A stretch of 64,000 bases of DNA, from NCBI RefSeq assembly GCF_013260645.1, contig NZ_CP053921.1, positions 620,001 to 684,000 on the forward strand. Reading direction: 5' to 3'. The position numbers and the translations under genes were made by a program. Shown here piece after piece: positions 8,436 through 16,389 of this stretch. The stretch comes from Erythrobacter mangrovi (GTDB taxonomy: Bacteria; Pseudomonadota; Alphaproteobacteria; Sphingomonadales; Sphingomonadaceae). Numbering within the stretch: the first letter of the stretch is position 1; each line of letters starts with the position of its first letter. A model generated the notes under the pieces. It was not told where the DNA came from. It saw nothing but the letters and a program-made list of their open reading frames with translations, and ran no database searches.

Positions 8436-9422
8436 TCAGGCGGAACAGCTCGCCCCGCCGAGCACGCAGAAACGCGCGCAATGCGGATGGTTGAGAGCGA
8501 CCGGGCGTGACGCCTCGGCCAATGTCCCGCCCATGTCGAAGCCTGGGTCGTAGGGGATCAGGGTGCAGGCGACGACGCGCGGTGCGGGCTCGCCCTTGCG
8601 ATGCACCACCATGCGGCTGGTCGCGCACATGATGTCGCGCGGATCCTTGCCGAGAATGTCCCAGCAGGCGCTGGTGATCTCGGCCACGTCCTTGGCCGCG
8701 TCCATTTCCGGGAATAGCGACAGCCTGGCGGGGTCCGCGGCATCGACGGCGATCCCCTCACGCGCAAAGAGATCGGCGTAAGCCGGGCGCGCGTCAGCTT
8801 CGCTCTCGCCTGGTAGCAGGCGCCCCGCCACGGCGATCGAGAAGCCATTCGCCGAAAGCCAACGCAATCCGTCCAGTGCGGGTTCCCAGCTGCGCGGGCC
8901 GCGTTCGGCCTCGTGGACCGGGCCGCTATGGTGGTCGAGGCTGACACGCAACGTCAGCTTGCTTCCGAACCGTTCGCGCAGTGACAGCAATGCCGCCTCG
9001 TGCCGGCGCATCGGCTTCATCGCATTGGTCAGCACCAGCGCTTCGAAGCCCCGACCCAGCGTATCTTCGAGCATCGCCAGCATGTCCGGGTTCATGAAAG
9101 GCTCGCCGCCGGTGAAGCCGATCTCGCGCGTGCCCATGGCCTGCGCTTCGTCGAGAAAGCGCGCCGCATGGTCGGCGGACAGATAGACCAGCGCATCGTT
9201 GGTCGGGCTGCTCTCGATATAGCAGGTCGCACAGGCAAGATTGCACAGCGTACCGGTATTGAGCCACAGCGTCTCGAGCTTCGTCAGTGCAACACTGGCC
9301 CGCTCTTCGCCCTTTGCCGTCACCCGCGGATCAGCAAACTTCTCTGCGGGCAGCGGTGCGGCCTCGACCGCAAAGGGCGAAGGGCCGGTCGGCACATTGC
9401 GGCTGGCGCTGCGCGTCGCCAT
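8436..9422 (-). CDS. radical SAM protein of an arsenosugar-type locus
   Basis: This 328-residue protein has a radical SAM core. The CX3CX2C cluster is Cys60, Cys64 and Cys67 (TLCNLACATCYIE), followed by GGEP at about 105-108. The C-terminal 70 residues hold five more cysteines (IMC, ACTLIPYDP, HPHC, RFC, ASC) spaced like a SPASM/Twitch-type auxiliary cluster. Its start overlaps the upstream oxidoreductase stop by one base (TGATG), so the two are co-translated. It does not match my recollection of ArsS, which has a shorter CNQxCxHCHV-type motif and another Cys-rich tail. A radical reaction on an arsenic- or sugar-containing intermediate is an inference from its neighbours. Confidence 0.8.
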   Translation of the reverse strand: MATRSASRNVPTGPSPFAVEAAPLPAEKFADPRVTAKGEERASVALTKLETLWLNTGTLCNLACATCYIESSPTNDALVYLSADHAARFLDEAQAMGTREIGFTGGEPFMNPDMLAMLEDTLGRGFEALVLTNAMKPMRRHEAALLSLRERFGSKLTLRVSLDHHSGPVHEAERGPRSWEPALDGLRWLSANGFSIAVAGRLLPGESEADARPAYADLFAREGIAVDAADPARLSLFPEMDAAKDVAEITSACWDILGKDPRDIMCATSRMVVHRKGEPAPRVVACTLIPYDPGFDMGGTLAEASRPVALNHPHCARFCVLGGASCSA

Positions 9423-10840
9423 CAGGCGAAGGTCCGGCGCAACTTCGCCACCAACCCGGCGTATTTCTTGGGCAGGCTGCCGAAGACGGTGGGCTCCCAC
9501 GCAGAGAAGGCCGCCGCCTTCGAGATCTCGCTGCGGGTCGGGTAACTGATGATCGCGCTGCCAAGCGCAAAGGTGTTGCTCTTGCCGGTGATCATCTGCG
9601 TAAAGGGCAACAACAATTCCCCGGCATTCTTGCCGACAATGCTCACGCCGAGCACCTTCTTGCCCTTCAGCACCATCTTCATGTGGCCCTTGGTATAGCC
9701 TTCGGCGATCGAGCGCTCGTTTTCGGCGAACTCTTCCTTGACGATGGTGACGCCATCGCCGTGCTGCGCGCGCGCCTCTGCCTCGGTCATGCCGATCTGC
9801 GCCACTTCGGGCTCGGTATAGGTGCACCAGGGCAAGGCCCGGAAATCGACCTTGGTCGGCAGGCCGGTGACGATCTCGAGCGCGACGTTCGAGCCTTCAT
9901 AGCCCGAGACATGGGTCAGGCGAGGTCCGTCGCGGCAGTCGCCGATGGCATAGATACCCTTCACCGAAGTGCGGCGTCGTGCATCGGTAGCAAAACCGTT
10001 CTTGCCGGGAGCAATACCGATCTCTTCCGCACCGAAGCCCGCAACCCGTGCCTTGCGACCGACCGCCACCAGCAGGTGCGTACCGACAACGGCTTCGCCT
10101 CCATCAGTGTGGACGGTCACGCCGCCGACACCACCCTCGATCTTGGTAGCCTTGTCGGTGACGAAACGGATGCCTTCTTCGCGCATCACTTCCATCACGA
10201 CTGCGACCGAGTCCGGATCGTCGCGACCCATCGGCTTGTTCAGCTCGATCACGGTGACCTCACTGCCCAGGCGACGGAAGGCCTGCGCCATCTCCATGCC
10301 GATCGCCCCGCCACCGATGATGACGAGATGACCCGGCTGCTCGGGTAGTTCGAACAGGTTCTCGTTGGTCAGGTAGGGCACCGTGTCGATCCCGTCGATC
10401 GCCGGCACCAGAGGTTCGGACCCGGTGGCGATTACGATCCGCGGTGCAGTGAGCGTGCGCCCTTCAACCTCGACCGATTGCCTGCCGGTGATGCGGGCAC
10501 GGCTGGTGAAGACCTCGCAGCCCATTTCCTCGAAGGTCTCGACCGAATCGTGGTGCTCGATCCCGGCGATGGCATCATGGATGTGCTGGCGAACGCCCGA
10601 CCAGGAAACCTGCGGCGGCGCAAGCGTAACGCCAAAGCGGGTCGCCTCGCGCGCTTCGCCCGCCCGCTTGGCCGCGCCGATCAGTGCCTTCGACGGGACG
10701 CAGCCGTTATTGAGGCATTCGCCACCCATCTTGTGACCTTCGATGAGCGCCACCTTGAGCCCGAAAAGCGCGCAGCCACCAGCTGCGGTAAGCCCGGCGG
10801 CCCCACCACCAATCACAATAACATCATGGGTGAATTTCAT
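9422..10840 (-). CDS. FAD-dependent pyridine nucleotide-disulfide oxidoreductase (MerA/lipoamide dehydrogenase-like)
   Basis: This 472-residue flavoprotein has an N-terminal FAD Rossmann motif (GGGAAG, residues 11-16). The redox-active pair Cys42/Cys47 sits in GGECLNNGCVPSK, and an NAD(P)H motif IIGGGAIGMEM lies near 180. The C-terminal dimerisation domain ends in SYPTRSEISK. The usual His-Pro pair of lipoamide dehydrogenase is missing from the tail, and MerA's C-terminal double cysteine is absent, so neither lipoamide nor mercuric reductase activity is supported. It is translationally coupled to the radical SAM gene and divergent from arsM by 88 bases. A reductase for an arsenic or thiol substrate, or for the radical SAM protein, is plausible. 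Confidence 0.85.
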   Translation of the reverse strand: MKFTHDVIVIGGGAAGLTAAGGCALFGLKVALIEGHKMGGECLNNGCVPSKALIGAAKRAGEAREATRFGVTLAPPQVSWSGVRQHIHDAIAGIEHHDSVETFEEMGCEVFTSRARITGRQSVEVEGRTLTAPRIVIATGSEPLVPAIDGIDTVPYLTNENLFELPEQPGHLVIIGGGAIGMEMAQAFRRLGSEVTVIELNKPMGRDDPDSVAVVMEVMREEGIRFVTDKATKIEGGVGGVTVHTDGGEAVVGTHLLVAVGRKARVAGFGAEEIGIAPGKNGFATDARRRTSVKGIYAIGDCRDGPRLTHVSGYEGSNVALEIVTGLPTKVDFRALPWCTYTEPEVAQIGMTEAEARAQHGDGVTIVKEEFAENERSIAEGYTKGHMKMVLKGKKVLGVSIVGKNAGELLLPFTQMITGKSNTFALGSAIISYPTRSEISKAAAFSAWEPTVFGSLPKKYAGLVAKLRRTFA

Positions 10841-10928
10841 CGCTTGTCCCGTAACCTATAATGCTGGAGATGCGAAACCTTAGTCGCGACGTGCCCCTCC
10901 ATTTCGCTAGCAGGGACAGCCAGGTTAC

Positions 10929-11981
10929 ATGAATCTCCAGAACTCCCAGGACTACTACGGTAAGGTCCTTGCCTCTTCCGCCGACCTCAGGACCGACGCC
11001 TGTTGCACCGCCGAGGCACCGCCGCCCGCAATTCTCGCGGCGTTGCGCAACGTCCACGAGGATGTCCGCGCCCGCTATTACGGCTGCGGCCTGGTGGCAC
11101 CACAGGCGATCGAGGGTTGCCACATCCTCGACCTCGGTTCGGGCAGCGGCCAGGATGCCTATGTCCTTGCCCAGCTAGTTGGCGAGCACGGCTCGGTCAC
11201 CGGTGTTGATGCGACGCCGGAACAGCTGGCCATCGCGCGCGAGCACGAGGAATGGCATCGCGAGCGGTTCGGCTATGCGCAATCCAACGTCCGCTTCATC
11301 GAAGGCGATATCGAGAAGCTGCTCGAACTCGACCTGCCCGAAGGCCATTTCGACGTCATCGTTTCCAACTGCGTGATCAATCTCGTCGCCGACAAGCATG
11401 CGGTGTTCGGAGCGGCGCATCGCCTGCTCAAGCCGGGTGGCGAGCTATATTTCTCCGATGTCTACTCGGAACGCCGCGTGCCGGAGGCGTTGCGCAGCGA
11501 TCCGGTGCTCCATGGCGAATGCCTTTCAGGCGCACTCTATTGGGGTGACTTCATCGACCTCGCCAAGCGCGCCGGATTTGCTGACCCACGGCTCGTCACC
11601 AGCCGCCCGCTGGGAATCGAGGATCCGGCAATCGCCGCGAAGCTCGATGGGATAGATTTCCATTCCGCGACCTATCGCCTGTTCAAGCTAGATGGGCTGG
11701 AAAGCCAGTGCGAGGACTATGGCCAGGCGGTGCGATACAAGGGCACGGTTGCAGGTGAGGAACGCGTGTTCGAGCTGGACGATCACCACCTGATCGAAGC
11801 CGGACGGATGTTCCTGATATGCGGCAATAGCTGGAAGATGCTGGCCGAAACCCGATTTGCCGAACACTTCGAATTCTTCGGCGATTTCAGCACGCATTAC
11901 GGGGTGTTCCCCGATTGTGGCACAAGCGCGCCGTTCACGGCCGCGCAGGACAAGCCTGCTACGGCGACATCCTGTTGTTAA
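10929..11981 (+). CDS. arsM: arsenite methyltransferase, arsenosugar-locus type
   Basis: This 350-residue class I SAM methyltransferase has motif I DLGSGSGQDA at about 68-77. Conserved cysteines suit As(III) binding: Cys53 and Cys64 in the N-terminal part, Cys148 (VSNCVINL) and Cys198 (GECLSGALYW), plus a Cys25-Cys26 pair and a C-terminal Cys-Cys. The long C-terminal half with DDHHLIEAG and HYGVFPDCGT is typical of the ArsM version found beside arsenosugar genes. It would methylate arsenite to mono-, di- or trimethyl forms. Its stop overlaps the next reading frame. A TATAAT sequence at 10857-10862 lies in the divergent promoter region. Confidence 0.9.
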   Translation: MNLQNSQDYYGKVLASSADLRTDACCTAEAPPPAILAALRNVHEDVRARYYGCGLVAPQAIEGCHILDLGSGSGQDAYVLAQLVGEHGSVTGVDATPEQLAIAREHEEWHRERFGYAQSNVRFIEGDIEKLLELDLPEGHFDVIVSNCVINLVADKHAVFGAAHRLLKPGGELYFSDVYSERRVPEALRSDPVLHGECLSGALYWGDFIDLAKRAGFADPRLVTSRPLGIEDPAIAAKLDGIDFHSATYRLFKLDGLESQCEDYGQAVRYKGTVAGEERVFELDDHHLIEAGRMFLICGNSWKMLAETRFAEHFEFFGDFSTHYGVFPDCGTSAPFTAAQDKPATATSCC

Positions 11982-12994
11982 GGATTCTCGTCACCGGAGC
12001 CGCCGGCCTGGTCGGCGGGGAAGTCTGCGCGCGGCTGGTCGAACGCGGACACCGGGTAACCGCGCTTGTCCATCGCAATACCGAAATCTGTCGCAATGAT
12101 GGGCGGCAGGTGGCGGTCGCCTCGACCCTCAAGGGCGATGTCTCGCGCGAATGCCTCGACTGGGACGAGGCAACCTACGCCAGGGTAGCCTCCACGCACG
12201 ACCTACTGATCCATTGCGCCGCCACCGTCCGGTTCGACCTGCCGGAAGAGGACTACGCGGCGGTCAATGTCGGCGGGACGGCCAATGCCCTCACGCTCGC
12301 CCAGGCTGGTGACATGCATTACCTGCAGGTTTCGACCGCCTATGTCTGCGGGACGCGCAACGGAACGATCCGCGAGGACGATCCCCTGCCCGAACTGGGC
12401 TTCGCCAATGGCTATGAAGCGAGCAAAGCGGCGGGCGAACGGCTGGTCCGCGCCAGCGGTTTGCGGTGGACGATTGCCCGCCCCTCGATCGTGGTCGGTG
12501 ACAGCGCAACCGGTGCGATCCGCCAGTTCGATACGACCTACGCCGCCTTCAAACTGATCGCCGAAGGGCGGGTGAGGCATATGGAGGCAAGGGGCGCAGC
12601 CACGCTCGATTTCGTGCCGATCGACCATGTCGCCGAAGGGATTGCCGCGCTTGCCGAGGCAAAGGATCGGGCAATCGGCGGCACCTACCACCTGGTATCC
12701 GGCCAACCGCTGCCCGTCGCGCAGTTCGCCGCGGCGATCGGGTCATACCCGCAGTTTCACGCACCGACACTGGTCGCACCCGAAGACTTCGATCCCGACG
12801 CTCTCCCTGCCATGGAACGTCGGCTCTATCGGCGGGTCGCGGGGCTCTATGCGAGCTACTTCCAGCGCGACCCGCATTTCGACGATAGCGGGTTTCGCGA
12901 CGTCACCGGCCTTGCCAGCCCGCAAACGGGCGAGCCCTATATCAGGCACCTGATCGATTACTGCATCCAGGTCGGCTTCCTGCCCCCGGGTTAA
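11975..12994 (+). CDS. extended SDR / NAD-dependent epimerase-like protein
   Basis: This protein of about 339 residues begins with the NAD-binding motif TGAAGLVGG within its first 16 residues and has a catalytic YEASK near residue 145. That makes it an extended (atypical) short-chain dehydrogenase related to nucleotide-sugar epimerases and fatty-acyl reductases. The start is uncertain. I chose TTG at 11975, which overlaps the arsM stop and leaves the standard LRILVTGAAG start; an ATG at 11915 would add an unnatural N-terminus inside arsM. It is coupled to arsM and its stop lies three bases from that of the convergent glycosyltransferase. An action on the sugar part of an arsenosugar is inferred from position. 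Confidence 0.75.
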   Translation: MLRILVTGAAGLVGGEVCARLVERGHRVTALVHRNTEICRNDGRQVAVASTLKGDVSRECLDWDEATYARVASTHDLLIHCAATVRFDLPEEDYAAVNVGGTANALTLAQAGDMHYLQVSTAYVCGTRNGTIREDDPLPELGFANGYEASKAAGERLVRASGLRWTIARPSIVVGDSATGAIRQFDTTYAAFKLIAEGRVRHMEARGAATLDFVPIDHVAEGIAALAEAKDRAIGGTYHLVSGQPLPVAQFAAAIGSYPQFHAPTLVAPEDFDPDALPAMERRLYRRVAGLYASYFQRDPHFDDSGFRDVTGLASPQTGEPYIRHLIDYCIQVGFLPPG

Positions 12995-12997
12995 GGC

Positions 12998-13720
12998 CTA
13001 TCGCACGTCCGGGTAATGCTTGGCCATGCGACTACGCAGGCCGAACGCCCACAGCATGCCGACCTTGAAATAGATCCAGTTGGCCTTGAGCGGACCCCAG
13101 GCGGCAATCCTCCGGTCCGAAGTAACCGCCCAGCGCGGCACCATGCGAATCCTGCCCAGCCGCGCGAACTTCACGCAGAGGTCGGCTTCCTCCATCACCG
13201 CGTCACCCGGCGTGCAGCCGCCCAGCGCGAGGAAATCGGCCTTGCGAAAGAACATCGCGTGGTCGCCGAACAGCAGCCGGACACCACGGAGGAACAGGTG
13301 CGGGCGGGTAATCAGCGGCGCATACCAGGTCTTGATCCAGTTGTGCGCAGTCGTACCCCAGCGGGTCTTGGCGGACCCCTTGATCAGCGGGGTAAAGCTG
13401 GCCAGCGCCACCTTCGGGTCGCTCAGCGCCTCCTCGATCACAGCAACCATGTCGAGCGGCGGCAAGGTGTCCGCGTGGACCACGCAGACCAGGTCTCCGC
13501 GCGCTTCGGCGACCCCGCGATTGACCTGCAGGGCACGGCCGCGCTCGCTGGCGACGACGCGCCAGCCCGCTGCGTCGGCAATGGCGACCGTTTGATCCCC
13601 GCTTCCCCCGTCCACCAGCAGCACGTCCGCCGGGGTGGGATCGAGCCGTGCCAGATGCGCCGCGAGGATAGGCAGTGCCGCTTCCTCGTCGAGCGCCGGG
13701 ATTACGATCGCAACGCTCAT
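12998..13720 (-). CDS. TIGR04283-type arsenosugar biosynthesis glycosyltransferase (GT2)
   Basis: This 240-residue protein has a family 2 (GT-A) glycosyltransferase fold. It starts MSVAIVIPALDEEAALP, has VDGGSGDQT at about 37-44 and a DxD-like VHADT at 81-85. VMEEADLCVKFARLGRIRMV later supplies the acceptor/base region. This compact two-domain form fits the family that curators named after arsenosugar gene clusters. The start is set by the ATGA overlap with the upstream glycosyltransferase stop. An N-terminal extension of the frame is possible but would lie inside that gene. The donor and acceptor sugars are unknown. Confidence 0.88.
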   Translation of the reverse strand: MSVAIVIPALDEEAALPILAAHLARLDPTPADVLLVDGGSGDQTVAIADAAGWRVVASERGRALQVNRGVAEARGDLVCVVHADTLPPLDMVAVIEEALSDPKVALASFTPLIKGSAKTRWGTTAHNWIKTWYAPLITRPHLFLRGVRLLFGDHAMFFRKADFLALGGCTPGDAVMEEADLCVKFARLGRIRMVPRWAVTSDRRIAAWGPLKANWIYFKVGMLWAFGLRSRMAKHYPDVR

Positions 13721-14286
13721 CGCAGCTCGGGCCATTGCTCGAGGTCTTCGGGCAGGTCGACGTCGGATAGTTCGGGCAAGATAGCCGGGCCGATACCGCG
13801 CGCCGCCAGCCTGGCCAGCGTCTCCGCGAAGACCTGCGGGGTGCTCCACTCCATCTCTTCGAACAGGAACGGCATGGGTTCGGCGAGACCGATCAGGTAA
13901 TAGCCCCCGTCGCTCGCCGGTCCGATCACGACCGGCCGTTCGGCAAGCGCGGCGGCGGCGGCCTTCAGGATCGGCGCGGACAGGCCCGGACAGTCACTGC
14001 CTATGATCAGCGCGGGCGCGGGGACGCGGGCCATCCGCGCGCCAAGATCGCCCTCGCCCTGATCGACGATCGCGAAATCATCGCCCAGCCAGGTGCGAAA
14101 CGCCTCGGATTGACCGCCGGTGGTGCGCAGTTCGAAGGGCAACCCGGAAGCGCGAACCTGTGCAACCGTGCGTTCGAGTAACTGCGCATAGACCTGCGCT
14201 GCACCCTCCGCTCCCAGCGCTGGGATCAGGCGGGTCTTCGCCTTTCCCGGCTCAGGGTAGCGAGCGAAGATACTGATATGCGTCAA
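13717..14286 (-). CDS. TIGR04282-type arsenosugar biosynthesis glycosyltransferase
   Basis: This 189-residue protein matches the family with the opening IFARYPEPGKAKTRL (residues 6-20). Further family motifs are GSDCPGL at 96-102 and ASDGGYYLIGL at 124-134. It resembles nucleotidyltransferase-like GT-A folds, and its exact chemistry is unsettled. The start codon is TTG (TTG-ACG-CAT), 15 bases after the stop of the M1 peptidase gene. A GGGGG stretch about 10 bases upstream is the only ribosome-site candidate. It is coupled by ATGA to the TIGR04283-type gene, so the two enzymes are made together. Confidence 0.87.
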   Translation of the reverse strand: MTHISIFARYPEPGKAKTRLIPALGAEGAAQVYAQLLERTVAQVRASGLPFELRTTGGQSEAFRTWLGDDFAIVDQGEGDLGARMARVPAPALIIGSDCPGLSAPILKAAAAALAERPVVIGPASDGGYYLIGLAEPMPFLFEEMEWSTPQVFAETLARLAARGIGPAILPELSDVDLPEDLEQWPELR

Positions 14287-14301
14287 TGCAGCTACCCCCG
14301 C

Positions 14302-16191
14302 CTAGTCATTGGCGAAAATCCGGTCGACCGACCCACGAGTGGCCGCATGATAGCCATCGCGCGTCCCGGCGTAGATCCGCCGCGCAATCGGCCGCCCCCA
14401 GTCGCCTTGCGCCCACAGCGCGGCAAAGAGCGGACGGACGAATTTTGTGCGACCGACACGGCCAAGGAACCGTTCGGCCAAAGGCACGGCCGGGTCGTAG
14501 CGATTGGCCAGCGCAAGCTCGATCCACAGGAACAATTCCTCATTGTTGCCACTCGTCGAAAGACCCAGCGCGGAATCGAGCGTCGCAAGCTGGCCGGCAC
14601 TGCGTTCTTGCGGCAGGCTTTGCAGGAAACGCTGGCGCTCTGCCGACGTCCAGGCGGCCCAGCCGCTCGGCAGGCTGCCGTCCTTCGCGTAGGCCGCGGA
14701 CGCCGCATCGATCTCGGCAAAGGCGGCAGGATCGGGCTTGGCAACATTCTCCGGCAGCCCGGGCGCGTAGATCCACTCACGGAGCTTGATACGCTCGGCC
14801 TCCGCCTCACTTCCCACCAGGTTGGCCTTGAGGTCTTCGTAGATCATCGCCGAAGTGGCCGGCTGGAAGGCGTGCTTGTCGAACCACTGGCGCAGCCAGG
14901 CGTCGAAGCGTTCGCGGCCATATTCCTGTTCGAGCGTGCGCAGGAAGGCCGCGCCCTTGTTATAGATGATCGCCGAGCCCGCGCTTTCGGTTCCGTCGGG
15001 CTGGTGCAGGGCGGTACCGGGCGCATCCTCGCCCACTTCGGCCAGCGTCTCGATGATGGCGGCATAGTCCAGCGCCACTTCCTGCCGGGCGCGTTTAGTG
15101 CCGTAGATCTCCTCGACGATGCGATTCTCGAAATAGGAGGTCACGCCTTCGTTGAGCCAGCTGTCGCCCCATACCGCATTGGTGACGAGATTGCCCGACC
15201 AGCTGTGCGCCAATTCGTGCGCGACCAGGCCGGTCAGACTCCTGTCCCCCGCGATGAAGGTGGGGGTGAGGAAGGTCATCACCGGGTTCTCCATCCCGCC
15301 ATAGGGGAAGGCGGGTGGCAGCACGATCATGTCGTAGCGGCCCCAGCGATAGGGCCCGTAAAGCCGCTCCGCAGCCTCGACCATCCTCTCGGTATCGCTG
15401 GTTTCATAGTGCGCCCTGCCCAGCGTGGCGGGCTCTGCCCACACGCCCGTGCGCGAACCGATCGGGGCAAAGTCGATATCGCCCGCGGCGATCGCAATGA
15501 GGTAGGGGGCGACGGGCTTGTCCATGGCGAAGCGGAAGGCGCGGCGCCCGTCGCCAAGGTCTTCGGGCGTCCCCTGCTGGATTCCGCTCATCACCACATC
15601 GAGCGGCTTGGGGGCGGTGATCCGGGCCTCCCAGGTCTGGCGGATGCCCGGGCTGTCCTGCGTAGGAATCCACGTACGGTTGAGGATGCTCTGCCCCTGG
15701 CTGAACAGGAAGGGGTGCTCCCGGCCCGCCGTCTGCTCCGGAGCGAGCCATTGGAGCGCATCGGCGTCGACGGCGGAATAGGCGATCGTGACCCGGCGCG
15801 CAGCCCCGATGACGATCTCAAGCGGGGCGCCCTTCTCGCCATCGGCGGCGCCCACGGACCATTGGAGCGGCCGCCCCGCTTCTGTGGTCACCGAGGTAAT
15901 CGCCAACCCCTTGTCATCGAGCACGATCGTGTCCGCGCCGGGGGCCGCAACGATGTCGAGCGTGGCCGTCCCGGCGATTCGCCGGGCGACAAAGTCGAGA
16001 TCGAGGTTGAGCGCCACATGGGTAACACGAGCCAGCTGCGGCTGAGCGTAGGTCGAAGTATCCAGCGCGTCGGGTGTCGCCAACACGGGAGCGACCATCC
16101 TCGCCGGCGCAGCTTCCTGCATCGCCTCTGGCGGGATCGTGGTACAAGCGGCTCCCGCCATCAGGGCAAGGACGGGAAGGATGCGGCGCAT
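14302..16191 (-). CDS. M1-family aminopeptidase (leukotriene A4 hydrolase-like), secreted or lipoprotein
   Basis: This 629-residue zinc metallopeptidase has an exopeptidase motif GGMENP at 298-303 and a zinc site HELAHSWSGN starting at residue 325, with the third ligand in NEG (Glu348). A C-terminal helical domain like that of LTA4 hydrolase follows. The N-terminus is a signal peptide with a cysteine at residue 16 (MAGAACTT), a possible though imperfect lipobox, so periplasmic action is expected. AGGAGAAA precedes the ATG. The two arsenosugar-type glycosyltransferases follow on the same strand after 15 bases. That may be a shared transcript or just close packing. Confidence 0.92.
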   Translation of the reverse strand: MRRILPVLALMAGAACTTIPPEAMQEAAPARMVAPVLATPDALDTSTYAQPQLARVTHVALNLDLDFVARRIAGTATLDIVAAPGADTIVLDDKGLAITSVTTEAGRPLQWSVGAADGEKGAPLEIVIGAARRVTIAYSAVDADALQWLAPEQTAGREHPFLFSQGQSILNRTWIPTQDSPGIRQTWEARITAPKPLDVVMSGIQQGTPEDLGDGRRAFRFAMDKPVAPYLIAIAAGDIDFAPIGSRTGVWAEPATLGRAHYETSDTERMVEAAERLYGPYRWGRYDMIVLPPAFPYGGMENPVMTFLTPTFIAGDRSLTGLVAHELAHSWSGNLVTNAVWGDSWLNEGVTSYFENRIVEEIYGTKRARQEVALDYAAIIETLAEVGEDAPGTALHQPDGTESAGSAIIYNKGAAFLRTLEQEYGRERFDAWLRQWFDKHAFQPATSAMIYEDLKANLVGSEAEAERIKLREWIYAPGLPENVAKPDPAAFAEIDAASAAYAKDGSLPSGWAAWTSAERQRFLQSLPQERSAGQLATLDSALGLSTSGNNEELFLWIELALANRYDPAVPLAERFLGRVGRTKFVRPLFAALWAQGDWGRPIARRIYAGTRDGYHAATRGSVDRIFAND

Positions 16192-16389
16192 GGATTTCTC
16201 CTGATCGTTCTACGTGTCGGCCCATCTTGGCACCATGGCACCGGGCGAGTGCAAAGGAGCCTCTTAGCGCCCTTGTCGGCAGGTGCCAGTGGTCCGCGCG
16301 AAAACGTATCCCGAAGGCTGGCCAAATTGTGAAATCTGCCTACTGATAACGTTCCCATGAATGTAGATACCCGTGAGAGGAGAGTTTCA

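Noticed and set aside
8436..9422. Calling the radical SAM protein ArsS
   Set aside because: Its cluster motif and C-terminal cysteine pattern do not match my recollection of ArsS; an HMM search would decide.
9422..10840. Mercuric reductase or dihydrolipoamide dehydrogenase identity
   Set aside because: The C-terminal residues diagnostic for either enzyme are absent, so only the broader family is called.
14278..16332. 684-codon open frame antisense to the M1 peptidase
   Set aside because: The opposite strand carries an intact M1 enzyme with all catalytic residues; the antisense product is Arg/Gly/Pro-rich and without family features.
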